Positions 17,403-26,939 of a stretch of DNA of 64,000 bases are shown piece after piece. Each line of letters opens with the position of its first letter. Position 1 is the first letter of the stretch. This DNA comes from Pseudomonas viridiflava (GTDB lineage: Bacteria; Pseudomonadota; Gammaproteobacteria; Pseudomonadales; Pseudomonadaceae): assembly GCF_900582625.1 (NCBI RefSeq), contig NZ_UTIQ01000084.1:914062-978061 (forward strand). Direction: 5' to 3'. The position numbers were made by a program, and so were the translations under genes. Under the pieces are notes generated by a model. It saw only the letters and a list, made by a program, of their open reading frames with translations, was not told where the DNA came from and ran no database searches.

Positions 17403-18773
17403 TCAACCGCGCAGCAGGGTTTTCCACGCTTTGGTGGTGAGCACGGTCTGCGCTTGCTGGCTGCGGGCGTCGAGGCAGTCGTCTTCGATGGGGCGGTGAG
17501 CGAGGTCGCGCAGTTTGTTCAGCTCGCCGTACAGGCGGTCGACTTCCGGCACTTCAACCAGCACCTGACGCGCCAGGCGCAGCCACACTTGAATGCGCTC
17601 GATACGCGGCAACTGCTCGGCCAGGTCTTCCGGCTGTTGCTGGTAACGACCCAATTGCAGACTGCGCGCTTCTTCGGCCAACAGGGTCGGCAGCCAATTG
17701 CCCAGCTGCGCCGCGCCTTGGCGGTTGCCACGGTTGTTGCGCTCGGCAGTCCAGGCGTTGGTCATCAGCCATAGCGAGGTATTGAGCGAGAATTGGCCCC
17801 AACGCGTGCCTTGCAGCTCGGCTTGGAACAGCGCTGGCGCGGCTTGACGGGCGTCATCGTCGCTCAAACCGGCGACCACGCGCGCGCGCCAGTCGTTCAG
17901 CAGCGCATCAAGGCGCTCGCGCAGGTCATGGCTGCTGGCGCGCGGTGCGGCCTGGCCCAAGCTACTGAGCAGCGCGCGCAGGTCCACCAGGTTTTCCAGC
18001 CATTCCACCAGCAAACGCCAGTGGCCGTTGAAGCGGTACTGCTCGGCCAGGCGCTGGCTGCTGCCCAGCAGGTTCCAGGCCAGCGCGGCGAAAGCCGAGT
18101 CCAGCGGCTGCTCAACGGTCAGTTCAGGCTGCGGCAGGTTCAGCGAGTAGCTGCCGGCATCGAACAGGCGATAGCCGCGTTCGGCTTTGCTGATGTCGCA
18201 CGGCATCAGCGCGACGTCGGCGGCCAGCTCGGCGGCCAGTTCCAGAAGCGCTTGCGGCTCGCCTTGGCGCAGCTCGAGTTCGAGTTCGCAGATTTCTTCT
18301 TCCTGGCCGGCGGCGACTACTTTGCCGAGGTCCAGCGCCGCTTCTACCACGACCTTGGCCTTGCCACGGCCCCAGGCGATTTCGGCGCGTTGGCGGGTGA
18401 AATCGGTGGTGAAAATGACTTGCAGGGTCTTCTTGTCCAGCTCAGCCAGCGCGGCGGGCCAGCAGCTGTCGTCGAGTTTTTTTAGATCGAGCTTGGGTTT
18501 GGTGAGGTACCAGTCGTACTCGTTGCGCTCAGACAACCCGGCCACGCTTTGGCCACGGGTTTTCAGGGTCTGGATAAATTGATCGCCGTCGCGGCGAATG
18601 CGCAGGGCGATGCGGGCCTTGGCCAGGTCGCGCTCGGGGGTGTCGAAATATTGATTCAACAGTTCGCGCTGCTCCCAACCGGCTTTGTTGCGCTTTTTCA
18701 GCAGCGGGTGGTCGCGCAGGGCAGTGAGGGTTTCGCGGCTGACGCGGAGTTTGATTTCGGTTTCTTTCTGCAT
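17403..18773 (-). CDS. CYTH-CHAD domain inorganic triphosphatase-like protein
   Basis: 456 residues from ATG 18773 (MQKETEIKLRV). The ExExK motif of the CYTH domain (E-T-E-I-K) opens the protein, and acidic ligands such as LELELRQGE follow; CYTH tunnel enzymes hydrolyse inorganic triphosphate (as E. coli YgiF). From about residue 230 a helical CHAD domain follows, with conserved lysine/arginine/histidine-rich helices that bind polyphosphate. An ATG five residues earlier (18788) is possible but less consistent with the family. Counterpart of PA5209 by position. Confidence 0.88.
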   Translation of the reverse strand: MQKETEIKLRVSRETLTALRDHPLLKKRNKAGWEQRELLNQYFDTPERDLAKARIALRIRRDGDQFIQTLKTRGQSVAGLSERNEYDWYLTKPKLDLKKLDDSCWPAALAELDKKTLQVIFTTDFTRQRAEIAWGRGKAKVVVEAALDLGKVVAAGQEEEICELELELRQGEPQALLELAAELAADVALMPCDISKAERGYRLFDAGSYSLNLPQPELTVEQPLDSAFAALAWNLLGSSQRLAEQYRFNGHWRLLVEWLENLVDLRALLSSLGQAAPRASSHDLRERLDALLNDWRARVVAGLSDDDARQAAPALFQAELQGTRWGQFSLNTSLWLMTNAWTAERNNRGNRQGAAQLGNWLPTLLAEEARSLQLGRYQQQPEDLAEQLPRIERIQVWLRLARQVLVEVPEVDRLYGELNKLRDLAHRPIEDDCLDARSQQAQTVLTTKAWKTLLRG

Positions 18774-18823
18774 GGCCGGGGAATCCAAACGCGGTGAACT
18801 TGAGAGGGTGTGGAGTGTACCGC

Positions 18824-18905
18824 ACTGTGGGAGCGGCTTTAGCCGCGATGCCTGGAAACTTCGGTTTCAGGCCCGGCCAATCGCGGCTCAAGCCGGTCCC
18901 ACAGT
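18824..18905. repeat. REP palindrome between CYTH-CHAD and argE
   Basis: Arms of the GTGGGAGCGGCTTTAGCC family in inverted orientation, the second arm degenerate (AATCGCGGCTCAAGCCGG). It occupies most of the divergent argE / CYTH-CHAD intergenic region. Confidence 0.85.
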
Positions 18906-18957
18906 TTATTCCGTCGCTGTTATAGCCCTATGATGGGCCTCGCTTTGGAGACCCGGC

Positions 18958-20121
18958 ATGCCACTACCCACTCTGAAAGAGCAATTCGCCGCGCTGATCG
19001 CCGCGCCCTCGGTGAGCTGTACGCAGCCGAGCCTGGACCTGTCGAACAAGGCGGTGATTGATCTGCTCAGCACCTGGCTGGGCGACCTCGGCTTTCGCTG
19101 CGACGTGCAGCAAGTCTCTCCCGGCAAATTCAACCTGCTCGCCAGCTTCGGTTCCGGCCCTGGCGGTCTGGTGCTGGCTGGGCACAGCGACACTGTGCCG
19201 TTTGATGAAGCGTTGTGGAAAAGTGATCCGCTGAAGCTCACGGAGGTGGACGGCACCTGGGTCGGCCTGGGCGTGTGCGACATGAAGAGTTTTTTCGCGC
19301 TGGTCATCGAAGCGGTGCTGCCGCTACTCGCCCACCCGTTCAAGCAGCCATTGCTAGTGCTGGCCACCTGCGATGAAGAAAGCTCCATGGCCGGCGCCCG
19401 TGCCTTGGCCGCTGCCGGCCAGCCGCTCGGGCGGGCGGCGGTGATTGGCGAGCCGACCGGGCTGCGGCCGATTCGTCTGCACAAAGGCGTGATGATGGAA
19501 CGCATCGATATTCTCGGCCAGAGCGGCCACTCCTCCGACCCAAGCCTGGGCCACAGTGCCCTTGAAGCCATGCACGCGACCATGGCCGAGCTGATGACGC
19601 TGCGCCAGAAGTGGCAACGGCTGTACCGCAACGAGCAATTCAGCGTGCCGCAACCGACCCTGAATTTCGGCTGCATCCATGGCGGCGACAACCCCAACCG
19701 TATCTGCGGCCAGTGCTCGCTGGAATTCGATTTGCGGCCCTTGCCCGGTATGGATGCCGAACACCTGCGCGCTGCCATTCGCGAGAAGCTTCAGCCGATT
19801 GCCGAGCGCCATCAGGTGAAAATCGACTTCGCCCCGCTGTTTCCCCATGTACCGGCGTTCGAACAGGCCGCCGACGCCGAGCTGGTACGCGTGGCCGAAC
19901 GGCTGACCGGCCATCGCGCCGAGGCAGTGGCATTCGGCACCGAAGCACCTTATCTTCAGCAACTTGGTTGCGAGACCATTGTGCTCGGCCCCGGCGACAT
20001 CAGTTGTGCGCACCAGCCGGGCGAATTCTTGGAATTGTCACGTTTGCAGCCCACCGTGAAAGTGCTGCGCGAACTGATCCAGCATTACTGCCTGACCCCC
20101 ACCGCCCCGTTACCCCAATGA
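18958..20121 (+). CDS. argE: acetylornithine deacetylase
   Basis: 387 residues of the M20 metallopeptidase family. Releases acetate from N-acetylornithine, giving ornithine in arginine synthesis. Dinuclear zinc ligands are visible in LVLAGHSDTVPFD (His, Asp), LGVCDMKSFF (Asp), CDEESSMAG (Glu) and the late SCAHQPGEF (His); IGEPTGLRPIRLHKGV matches the dimerisation-side motif. Synteny (argE before argA, with the CYTH-CHAD gene divergent upstream) agrees with P. aeruginosa PA5206. A mini-ORF with a strong ribosome-binding site follows 14 bases after the stop. Confidence 0.93.
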   Translation: MPLPTLKEQFAALIAAPSVSCTQPSLDLSNKAVIDLLSTWLGDLGFRCDVQQVSPGKFNLLASFGSGPGGLVLAGHSDTVPFDEALWKSDPLKLTEVDGTWVGLGVCDMKSFFALVIEAVLPLLAHPFKQPLLVLATCDEESSMAGARALAAAGQPLGRAAVIGEPTGLRPIRLHKGVMMERIDILGQSGHSSDPSLGHSALEAMHATMAELMTLRQKWQRLYRNEQFSVPQPTLNFGCIHGGDNPNRICGQCSLEFDLRPLPGMDAEHLRAAIREKLQPIAERHQVKIDFAPLFPHVPAFEQAADAELVRVAERLTGHRAEAVAFGTEAPYLQQLGCETIVLGPGDISCAHQPGEFLELSRLQPTVKVLRELIQHYCLTPTAPLPQ

Positions 20122-20135
20122 CAAGGAGCACCCGC

Positions 20136-20162
20136 GTGTTACAGCCCCAATTCCGACGATAA
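20136..20162 (+). CDS. candidate 8-codon leader ORF between argE and argA
   Basis: GTG 20136, stop TAA 20160-20162, encoding MLQPQFRR. An AAGGAG Shine-Dalgarno motif (20123-20128) stands seven bases before the GTG, which is stronger than that of argA itself. The last two codons are CGA CGA, a pair of inefficient arginine codons, directly before the stop. It could be a regulatory upstream ORF for argA or chance; no attenuator hairpin is evident between it and argA. Confidence 0.35.
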   Translation: MLQPQFRR

Positions 20163-20224
20163 AGCTGACTGACCCGCTGTACCTGCACTGGCTTTCTCAT
20201 CACGAATAAAAGGCTCTTCGCGCT

Positions 20225-21523
20225 ATGCCCGAATACGTCAATTGGCTTCGCCACGCTTCGCCCTATATCAACGCTCACCGGGACCGGACCTTTGTGGTCA
20301 TGCTGCCCGGCGACGGCGTTGCGCACGTTAACTTCGGCAACATCGTTCACGACCTGGTGTTGCTGCACAGCCTGGGCGTGCGCCTGGTGCTGGTGCATGG
20401 CTCGCGCCCGCAAATTGAAGCGCGCCTGGCCGCCCGAGGCCTGACCCCGCATTACCACCGCGACATGCGCATCACCGACGGCCCCACGCTGGAATGCGTA
20501 ATCGACGCCGTCGGCCAATTGCGTATCGCCATTGAAGCGCGGCTGTCGATGGACATGGCCGCCTCGCCCATGCAGGGCTCGCGCCTGCGCGTGTCCGGCG
20601 GCAACTTCGTCACGGCGCGGCCGATTGGCGTGGTTGAAGGCGTGGACTACCACCACACCGGCGAAGTACGGCGGGTTGACCGCAAAGGCATTGGCCGCTT
20701 GCTCGACGAGCGCACTATCGTGCTGCTGTCGCCGCTGGGTTATTCGCCCACCGGCGAGATTTTCAACCTCGCCTGCGAAGACGTGGCCATGCGCGCCGCC
20801 ATCGACCTGGGCGCCGACAAACTCATTCTGTTCGGCAACGAACAAGGCCTGATGGACGACGCCGGCAAGCTGGTGCGCGAACTGCGCCCGCAGCAAGTGC
20901 CAACGCATTTGCAGCGCCTGGGCAACAGCTACCAGGCCGAGCTTCTGGATGCGGCGGCGCAAGCGTGCCGGGGCGGGGTGAAGCGCGCCCATATCGTCAG
21001 CTACAGCGAAGATGGCTCGCTGCTCACCGAACTGTTCACCCGAGACGGCGGCGGCACGCTGGTGGACCAGGAGCAGTTCGAGCAATTGCGTGAGGCCAGC
21101 ATTGAAGACGTCGGCGGCTTGATCGACCTGATCAGCCCGCTGGAAGAGCAGGGCATTCTGGTGCGCCGTTCGCGCGAGGTGCTGGAGCGCGAGATTGAGC
21201 AATTCACCATCGTCGAGCGCGACGGCTTGATCATCGCCTGTGCGGCGCTGTATCAGATCGCCGATTCGGACAGTGGCGAGTTAGCGTGCTTGGCGGTCAA
21301 CCCCGAATACCGCCATGGCGGACGCGGCGACGAACTGCTCGAACGCATCGAAGAGCGGGCACGGGCGCAGGGATTGAAAACCTTGTTCGTGCTGACGACC
21401 CGCACCGCCCATTGGTTTCGCGAGCGCGGCTTTGAGCCAAGTGGTGTAGAGCGCCTGCCAGCGGCGAGGGCTTCGCTTTATAACTATCAGCGTAATTCGC
21501 AGATATTTGAGAAGCAGCTGTAA
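20225..21523 (+). CDS. argA: amino-acid N-acetyltransferase (N-acetylglutamate synthase)
   Basis: 432 residues, start ATG 20225. Catalyses the first step of the arginine pathway, acetyl-CoA plus glutamate to N-acetylglutamate. The N-terminal two thirds is an amino-acid kinase fold (LRLVLVHGSRPQIEARLA; SGGNFVTARPIGVVEGVDYH), which in this class carries the arginine allosteric site; the C-terminal third is a GNAT acetyltransferase domain with YRHGGRGDELLERIEERA as acetyl-CoA motif. This two-domain architecture is the gammaproteobacterial ArgA. Its regulation may involve the mini-ORF 60 bases upstream. Confidence 0.95.
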   Translation: MPEYVNWLRHASPYINAHRDRTFVVMLPGDGVAHVNFGNIVHDLVLLHSLGVRLVLVHGSRPQIEARLAARGLTPHYHRDMRITDGPTLECVIDAVGQLRIAIEARLSMDMAASPMQGSRLRVSGGNFVTARPIGVVEGVDYHHTGEVRRVDRKGIGRLLDERTIVLLSPLGYSPTGEIFNLACEDVAMRAAIDLGADKLILFGNEQGLMDDAGKLVRELRPQQVPTHLQRLGNSYQAELLDAAAQACRGGVKRAHIVSYSEDGSLLTELFTRDGGGTLVDQEQFEQLREASIEDVGGLIDLISPLEEQGILVRRSREVLEREIEQFTIVERDGLIIACAALYQIADSDSGELACLAVNPEYRHGGRGDELLERIEERARAQGLKTLFVLTTRTAHWFRERGFEPSGVERLPAARASLYNYQRNSQIFEKQL

Positions 21524-21555
21524 GGCCATATTCGGCGATTGCCGGTGTCGCGTTT

Positions 21556-21616
21556 CACTTGTAGGAGCCAGCTTGCTGGCGAAGATTTTTCGCCAGCAAG
21601 CTGGCTCCTACAAGTG
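21556..21616. repeat. REP-like palindrome, GGAGCCAGCTTGCTGGC family
   Basis: A near-perfect inverted repeat: a 27-base arm at 21556-21582 and its complement at 21590-21616 around a 7-base loop. It belongs to a second repeat family of this genome, also seen as half copies at 29115 and 33088. It lies 33 bases after argA and could end or protect its transcript. Confidence 0.9.
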
Positions 21617-21642
21617 AGCGTTGATGGGGCGAGTACCGGATG

Positions 21643-21965
21643 CCCCTCTCCCGCAAGTGGGCGAGGGGAGAAAGGCCGAGCATAGTGGTGAAATTTCCCC
21701 TCGCCCGCTTGCGGGAGAGGGTGCCCGAAGGGCGGGAGAGGGGCTTTTTAGGAGGGCGGATCGAGTAAAGCCCGGCCCTCTCCCCCGGCCCCTCTCCCAC
21801 AAGTGGGCGAGGGGTGAAAGCCGAGCGCGGTGGTGAAATTTCCCCTCGCCCGCTTGCGGGAGAGGGTGCCCGAAGGGCGGGAGAGGGGCTTTTTAGAAGG
21901 GCGGATCGAGTAAAGCCCGGCCCTCACCCCCGGCCCCTCTCCCACAAGTGGGCGAGGGGTGAAAG
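21643..21965. repeat. tandem array of a 145-146 bp repeat, about 2.2 copies
   Basis: Units begin at 21643, 21789 and 21934 with CCCCTCTCCC[GA]CAAGTGGGCG; the third is cut after about 30 bases. Units 1 and 2 are nearly identical apart from a few substitutions and a one-base deletion. Inside each unit are potential hairpins GCCCGCTTGCGGGAG and GCCCGAAGGGCGGGAG. The array fills the 455-base gap (21524-21978) between argA and the RMF-like gene. Open frames running through it are repeat-derived and are not called as genes. A reverse partial copy lies at 17313-17359. Confidence 0.92.
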
Positions 21966-21978
21966 GCATTTGAATTTG

Positions 21979-22191
21979 TCAGGCCGTCTTCTGCACAAGC
22001 AGCTGATACTGCTCTTCCCCATCATCCCAACCCGCTTCCCAGGCAGCTGCCAATACATCGGCGGCGTGGGGTTGGTTGGTGATCGGGTTGCCAGTTAAAC
22101 CGGCCATGTAGCCCTGTTGGTAGGCCTTGTTCAGGCTTTCCAGGCTCCATTGCGGTTCGTCTTCCTTGGGAATGGCCTCGGGCGGCGCCAT
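21979..22191 (-). CDS. ribosome modulation factor-like protein
   Basis: 70 residues from ATG 22191 (MAPPEAIPKEDEPQWS). The centre, AYQQGYMAGLTGNPITNQPH and then AWEAGWDDGEEQY, is the RMF pattern (a G-Y-x-A-G motif with an N-P-Y/I-type turn and a W-x-x-G-x-x-D/E end). RMF binds ribosomes and drives 100S dimer formation in stationary phase. This copy has an acidic start and a distinctive longer N-terminus, so it may be an RMF-domain relative rather than rmf itself. A longer in-frame start at 22437 would overlap gshA and is not supported. Sits 109 bases downstream of gshA on the same strand. Confidence 0.72.
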   Translation of the reverse strand: MAPPEAIPKEDEPQWSLESLNKAYQQGYMAGLTGNPITNQPHAADVLAAAWEAGWDDGEEQYQLLVQKTA

Positions 22192-22300
22192 GGGTGAACT
22201 CACGTTGGGGAACTGGGCTAATGCTAGCCGTGCCCGGCCAGGAGCGACTGACCGTCGGTCCCGGCTTTTACCCCGCTGGCTTTTTTTGTGACGGTATCGA

Positions 22301-23884
22301 CTAAACCGCCAGGGCCAGAATACTGGCCTGGTAAGCGGCCACGAACGTGTCGAAATCACCGCTCTGTTCGGCTTCCGTTGCGGCCTGATCGGCCAGCGAC
22401 TGCTGCACCGATTGCTCAAACGCTGCGCGTTGTTCATCGCTCAGCGGCTTGCTGCGGAAGTACTCGGCGTGGGCCTGGCTCTGGCGGAACGAGAACTGCG
22501 CAAACGTTTCGTTGTTGGCCTTGAGGCTCGCCAGTACCTGCGCCGAGGGCGTCAGGGCTGGGTCGGCAACTTTCGCGCGCTGGGCTTCAAGCGCCTGAAC
22601 ATGCAAGTCGCTGCCATGGCTTTGGTCCAGCAAAACGCTGATCTGGCCGATCTGGTCCAGCAAGTCCGTGGCCCAGTCTTGCAGGCTGATGGTTTCGCCG
22701 TTGCGACAGAGTTGCAGGCCCGGTTTGCGGCCTTCTTTCACCACGGTGAGGAAGTTATCGGTGCAACCGCGGCACTCGCCGCCGCCCAGTTCCGGGCTGT
22801 GTTGCAGGGCGCAGAACAGCACGAAAGCGTCGATGAAACGCGCGCTGGTCAGGTCGATGCCCATTGGCAGGAAGGGGTTGATGTCCAGGCAGCGCACTTC
22901 CACGTATTGCACGCCGCGCGCCATCAACGCCTGAATCGGACGCTCGCCGCTGTAGGTGACGCGCTTGGGGCGGATGTTCGAGTAGTACTCGTTTTCGATC
23001 TGCAGGATGTTGGTGTTCAGCTGCTGCCATTCGCCGTCTTTCTTGGTGCCCGCTTCGGCATAAGCCGGGTAGGGCGTCGACACCGCCTGGCGCAGGCTGT
23101 CGGTGTAGCTGGCCAGGTCGTTGTAGCACGGAGTAAGGCCGGCCTGGGCGCTGCTCTGGTAACCCAGGTCGCTCATGCGCAGGCTGGTGGCGTAGGGCAG
23201 GTAGAGGCTGTCGGCGTCCAGTTGCTCGAGCTTGTGCGGCCGGCCGCGCAGGAAGCCCGCGTCCAGAGCCGGCGAGGCGCCGAACAGGTACATGAGCAGC
23301 CAGCTGTAGCGGCGGAAGTTGCGGATCAGGGCGATGTAACGCTCTGACTGGTAGTCGCGCAGGCTTTGCGTGTCGTCTTCAGCCACTTGCAGCACCGGCC
23401 ACAGCGCTTCGGGCAGCGAGAAGTTGTAATGGATGCCGGCGATGCACTGCATGGTCTTGCCGTACCGCAGCGCCAAGCCTTTGCGGTACACGTATTTGAG
23501 CCGGCCGATGTTCGAGTTGCCGTAGCGGGCAATCGGAATCACCTCTTCTTCCGGCAGCGGGCACGGCATCGACGGGCTCCACAGGTACTCATTGTCGAGC
23601 TTGCTGTAGGCGAAGCGGTGGATCTGTTCCAGATCTTCCAGCGTCACGGCCGGGTCTGTTTCAGCTGGGGTGATGAACTCCAGCAGCGACTCGGAATAAT
23701 CCGTGGTGATTTGCGGATGGGTAAGCGCCGAGCCCAGCGCAATGGGGTGCGGCGTCAGGGCGAGTTGGCCCTGGCTGTCGACACGCAGGCATTCGCGCTC
23801 GATCCCGTGCAGGCACTGGGTAAGCAAATTCAGGTGGGCGGGCTTGCTGAGCAGTGCCAAACGGCGGGAGAGGAGGTCGCTCAA
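22301..23884 (-). CDS. gshA: glutamate-cysteine ligase
   Basis: 527 residues, ATG 23884 with AAGGA upstream. Joins glutamate and cysteine at the gamma carboxyl, the rate-limiting step of glutathione synthesis, in the cytoplasm. Class 1 gammaproteobacterial features: [20 protein letters not shown] at the N-terminus, [22 protein letters not shown], and [20 protein letters not shown]. Length is normal. A clear sigma-70-like promoter precedes it. The downstream small gene may share its transcript. Confidence 0.95.
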   Translation of the reverse strand: MSDLLSRRLALLSKPAHLNLLTQCLHGIERECLRVDSQGQLALTPHPIALGSALTHPQITTDYSESLLEFITPAETDPAVTLEDLEQIHRFAYSKLDNEYLWSPSMPCPLPEEEVIPIARYGNSNIGRLKYVYRKGLALRYGKTMQCIAGIHYNFSLPEALWPVLQVAEDDTQSLRDYQSERYIALIRNFRRYSWLLMYLFGASPALDAGFLRGRPHKLEQLDADSLYLPYATSLRMSDLGYQSSAQAGLTPCYNDLASYTDSLRQAVSTPYPAYAEAGTKKDGEWQQLNTNILQIENEYYSNIRPKRVTYSGERPIQALMARGVQYVEVRCLDINPFLPMGIDLTSARFIDAFVLFCALQHSPELGGGECRGCTDNFLTVVKEGRKPGLQLCRNGETISLQDWATDLLDQIGQISVLLDQSHGSDLHVQALEAQRAKVADPALTPSAQVLASLKANNETFAQFSFRQSQAHAEYFRSKPLSDEQRAAFEQSVQQSLADQAATEAEQSGDFDTFVAAYQASILALAV

Positions 23885-23912
23885 TTTTGTGTTCCTTCGC
23901 GTCAGTCGGCCC

Positions 23913-23941
23913 TATATGGGGGCTAGATCAACGGTCTGCAA
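23913..23941 (-). promoter_or_regulatory. candidate gshA promoter
   Basis: On the minus strand TTGCAG (23936-23941) and CATATA (23913-23918) with a 17-base spacer, 28 bases upstream of the gshA ATG. The rest of the 171-base gap to the thioesterase gene shows nothing recognised. Confidence 0.5.
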
Positions 23942-24055
23942 GGGCAATGGGAAACAACTGGCGTGGTCGCCTGGTTTACGCAATTTCGCAACAGATTACC
24001 CGCACCGCAGGCGGAACTCACCTGGCTGCTCTCGGGCGGTAGTTGAGCGGGGCGT

Positions 24056-24460
24056 TTACAGGCAGGCGAAGGTCGCTTGGGCTTTGGCCACCAGTTTGTC
24101 GCCCTGGTGCACCTCGGCTTCGATCACTTGCGTGCGCCGGCCGGCGTGCACCACCCACGCGCGGCAGAGGATGTCGCCTTCGTCTACCGGGCGGATGTAG
24201 TTGATTTTGCTCTCCAGCGTCACCGTGCCCGGCCCGCCAACCACGCTGTGGCTGGCCTGGCCCATGGCCGTGTCGATCAGCGAGAACAGCGCGCCGCCGT
24301 GCAGCTTGCCGTGCAGGTTGCGCAGGCCGTCGTGCATGCTCAGGCGAATAATCGCCTCGCCGCCGTCGGCCTTGAGAATGTGCAAGCCCAGCAAGCGGGC
24401 GAATGCGCTTTTACTGCCGACTTCTTCGGAATTGGAAAGCGGGTCCGCTGGCTGGGTCAT
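24056..24460 (-). CDS. PaaI-family hotdog thioesterase
   Basis: 134 residues, ATG 24460. Single hotdog domain with the family motif NLHGKLHGGALFSLIDTAMG, in which the HGG...D/E arrangement holds the thioester, and INYIRPVDEGDI as the following strand. Probably hydrolyses acyl- or aryl-CoA thioesters in the cytoplasm; the natural substrate cannot be named. It lies three bases after the end of tex on the same strand, so it is co-transcribed with it. Matches PA5202 by position. Confidence 0.88.
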   Translation of the reverse strand: MTQPADPLSNSEEVGSKSAFARLLGLHILKADGGEAIIRLSMHDGLRNLHGKLHGGALFSLIDTAMGQASHSVVGGPGTVTLESKINYIRPVDEGDILCRAWVVHAGRRTQVIEAEVHQGDKLVAKAQATFACL

Positions 24461-24463
24461 GTT

Positions 24464-26776
24464 TTATTTCCGTAGTTGCTTGGCGTTGGCGAACAGCGAA
24501 GCCATGGCGTTGTTGCTTGGCGCCGGCTGTGTGGTCGGTTGCGCCTGCGGGCGAGGCTTGCCGCCGCCACGTTTCTCGCCGCCGCGCGGGCCGTCGATTT
24601 TCTCGCCGGGGGTGTCGCCCATGCGCATGGACAAGGCGATGCGGTTACGCGGAATGTCCACTTCCATCACCTTTACCTTCACCACGTCGCCGGCCTTCAC
24701 CGCTTCGCGTGGGTCTTTGACGAATTTCTCCGACAATGCCGAGATATGCACCAGACCGTCCTGGTGCACGCCGATGTCCACGAACGCGCCGAAGTTGGTG
24801 ACGTTGGTCACCACGCCTTCGAGGATCATGCCCAGCTGAAGGTCTTGCAGGGTTTCAACGCCGTCTTGGAATTCGGCGGTCTTGAACTCGGGACGCGGGT
24901 CGCGGCCCGGCTTTTCAAGCTCGGCAAGAATGTCGCTGACGGTGACCAGGCCGAAAGTTTCGTCGGTGAATTTCTTCGGGTCCAGGCGCTTGAGGAAGCC
25001 GGCGTCGCCAATCAGCGAGCGCAGGTCGCGGCCGGTGTCGGCGGCAATGCGCTCCACCAGCGGGTAGGTTTCCGGGTGCACGGCCGAGGCGTCCAGCGGG
25101 TTGTCGCCGTTCATCACGCGCAGGAAGCCGGCCGCTTGCTCGAAAGTTTTATCGCCGAGGCGCGGCACCTTTTTCAGCGCATCGCGGGTTTTGAACGCGC
25201 CGTGGGCGTCACGGTGGTTAACGATGTTTTGCGCCAGCGTGGTGTTCAGCCCTGAGATACGCGCCAGCAGCGGCACCGAGGCAGTGTTTACGTCCACGCC
25301 CACGGCGTTCACGCAGTCTTCCACCACCGCGTCCAGGCTGCGCGCCAGTTTCAGTTGCGACACGTCGTGCTGGTATTGGCCTACGCCGATGGATTTCGGG
25401 TCGATTTTCACCAGCTCGGCCAGCGGGTCTTGCAAACGACGGGCAATCGACACGGCGCCGCGAATCGAGACGTCCAGATCCGGGAATTCTTTCGCCGCCA
25501 ATTCAGACGCGGAATACACCGAGGCGCCGGCTTCGCTGACCATGATTTTGGTCATTTTCAGCTCGGGCAGTTTTTTGATCAGCTCGGCGGCCAGCTTGTC
25601 GCTCTCGCGGCTGGCGGTGCCGTTGCCGATGGAGATGAGGTCGACACGGTGCTTGATGCACAGCGCGCCGAGGATGGCCAAGGTCTGGTCCCACTGCTTT
25701 TGCGGCACGTGCGGGTACACGGTGGCGTATTCGAGCAGCTTGCCGGTGGCATCGACCACGGCAATTTTGCAGCCGGTGCGCAGGCCCGGGTCCAGGCCCA
25801 AGGTGGCGCGCGGGCCGGCCGGTGCGGCCAACAGCAGGTCGTGCAGGTTGTGGGCGAACACGTTGATCGCCTCGGTTTCGGCGCCGTCGCGCAGCTCGCC
25901 GAGCAGGTCGGTTTCAAGGTGCGTGTAGAGCTTGACCTTCCAGGTCCAGCGCACCACTTCGCCGAGCCATTTGTCAGCGGCGCGGTTTTCGTTACGAATG
26001 CTGAAATGCTCGCCGATCATGCCTTCGCACGGGTGCAGGGCGCCGGGCGTCTCGTCGCCGACTTTCAGTGCGGAGCTCAAAATGCCTTCGTTGCGGCCAC
26101 GGAAAATGGCCAGCGCGCGGTGCGACGGCATGCTTTTCAGCGGTTCGTCGTGTTCGAAGTAATCGCGGAATTTAGCGCCTTCTTCCTCTTTGCCAGCCAC
26201 TACCCGGGCGCTGAGGATGGCTTCGTGCTTGAGGAAGCTGCGCAGTTTGTCGAGCAGCTTGGCGTCTTCGGCGAAGCGCTCCATGAGGATGTACTTGGCG
26301 CCTTCGAGCACGGCTTTTACATCGGCGAAGCCTTTCTCTGCGTCGACAAAACGAGCGGCTTCGGTTTCTGGCGTAAGGGTTGGGTCGTTGAACAGGCCGT
26401 CGGCCAACTCGCCGATGCCGGCTTCCAGGGCGATCTGCCCTTTGGTGCGGCGCTTCTGCTTATAAGGCAGGTACAGGTCTTCGAGGCGGGTTTTGGTGTC
26501 GGCGAGGTTGATCTCGCGGGTCAGCTCCGGGGTGAGCTTGCCTTGTTCTTCAATGCTGGCCAGGATGCTGGCGCGGCGGTCGTCGAGTTCGCGCAGGTAG
26601 CGCAGCCGTTCTTCGAGGTTGCGCAGTTGGGTGTCATCCAGGCTGCCGGTGACTTCTTTACGGTAACGGGCGATAAAGGGAACCGTGGAACCTTCATCCA
26701 GCAAAGCGACTGCAGCGGCGACTTGCTGCGGGCGAACACCCAGCTCCTGGGCGATACGGTTGTTGATGCTATCCAT
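24464..26776 (-). CDS. tex: Tex family transcription accessory / RNA-binding protein
   Basis: 770 residues from ATG 26776 ([13 protein letters not shown]); a GTG five codons earlier is possible. Tex has an N-terminal helical domain ([22 protein letters not shown]), a YqgF-like RNase H fold ([17 protein letters not shown]), a helix-hairpin-helix pair ([20 protein letters not shown]) and a C-terminal S1 RNA-binding domain ([20 protein letters not shown]). The tail is Gly/Lys/Arg-rich. It binds RNA and is related to Spt6; its targets are unknown. The ompR gene is divergent. Confidence 0.94.
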   Translation of the reverse strand: MDSINNRIAQELGVRPQQVAAAVALLDEGSTVPFIARYRKEVTGSLDDTQLRNLEERLRYLRELDDRRASILASIEEQGKLTPELTREINLADTKTRLEDLYLPYKQKRRTKGQIALEAGIGELADGLFNDPTLTPETEAARFVDAEKGFADVKAVLEGAKYILMERFAEDAKLLDKLRSFLKHEAILSARVVAGKEEEGAKFRDYFEHDEPLKSMPSHRALAIFRGRNEGILSSALKVGDETPGALHPCEGMIGEHFSIRNENRAADKWLGEVVRWTWKVKLYTHLETDLLGELRDGAETEAINVFAHNLHDLLLAAPAGPRATLGLDPGLRTGCKIAVVDATGKLLEYATVYPHVPQKQWDQTLAILGALCIKHRVDLISIGNGTASRESDKLAAELIKKLPELKMTKIMVSEAGASVYSASELAAKEFPDLDVSIRGAVSIARRLQDPLAELVKIDPKSIGVGQYQHDVSQLKLARSLDAVVEDCVNAVGVDVNTASVPLLARISGLNTTLAQNIVNHRDAHGAFKTRDALKKVPRLGDKTFEQAAGFLRVMNGDNPLDASAVHPETYPLVERIAADTGRDLRSLIGDAGFLKRLDPKKFTDETFGLVTVSDILAELEKPGRDPRPEFKTAEFQDGVETLQDLQLGMILEGVVTNVTNFGAFVDIGVHQDGLVHISALSEKFVKDPREAVKAGDVVKVKVMEVDIPRNRIALSMRMGDTPGEKIDGPRGGEKRGGGKPRPQAQPTTQPAPSNNAMASLFANAKQLRK

Positions 26777-26939
26777 TAATAAAAGACTCACTTAAATAAG
26801 ACGAGCTGACATGAAAACGTGAAGGGCCGGCATTATACCCAGGCCCTTTTGTTGCAACCGGGAAAAATCTGCTAACGAATGGTGCGCAACTGCTGCGCGG
26901 TCTCTGCGCCATAATGCGCGACGATTTGAAGGAGCACCT

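Noticed and set aside
21643..21965. possible CRISPR array
   Set aside because: Units are 145 bases and directly abut without variable spacers; no cas genes.
21555..21969. open frames through the repeat array
   Set aside because: They translate the tandem repeat and REP palindrome and show no conserved protein.
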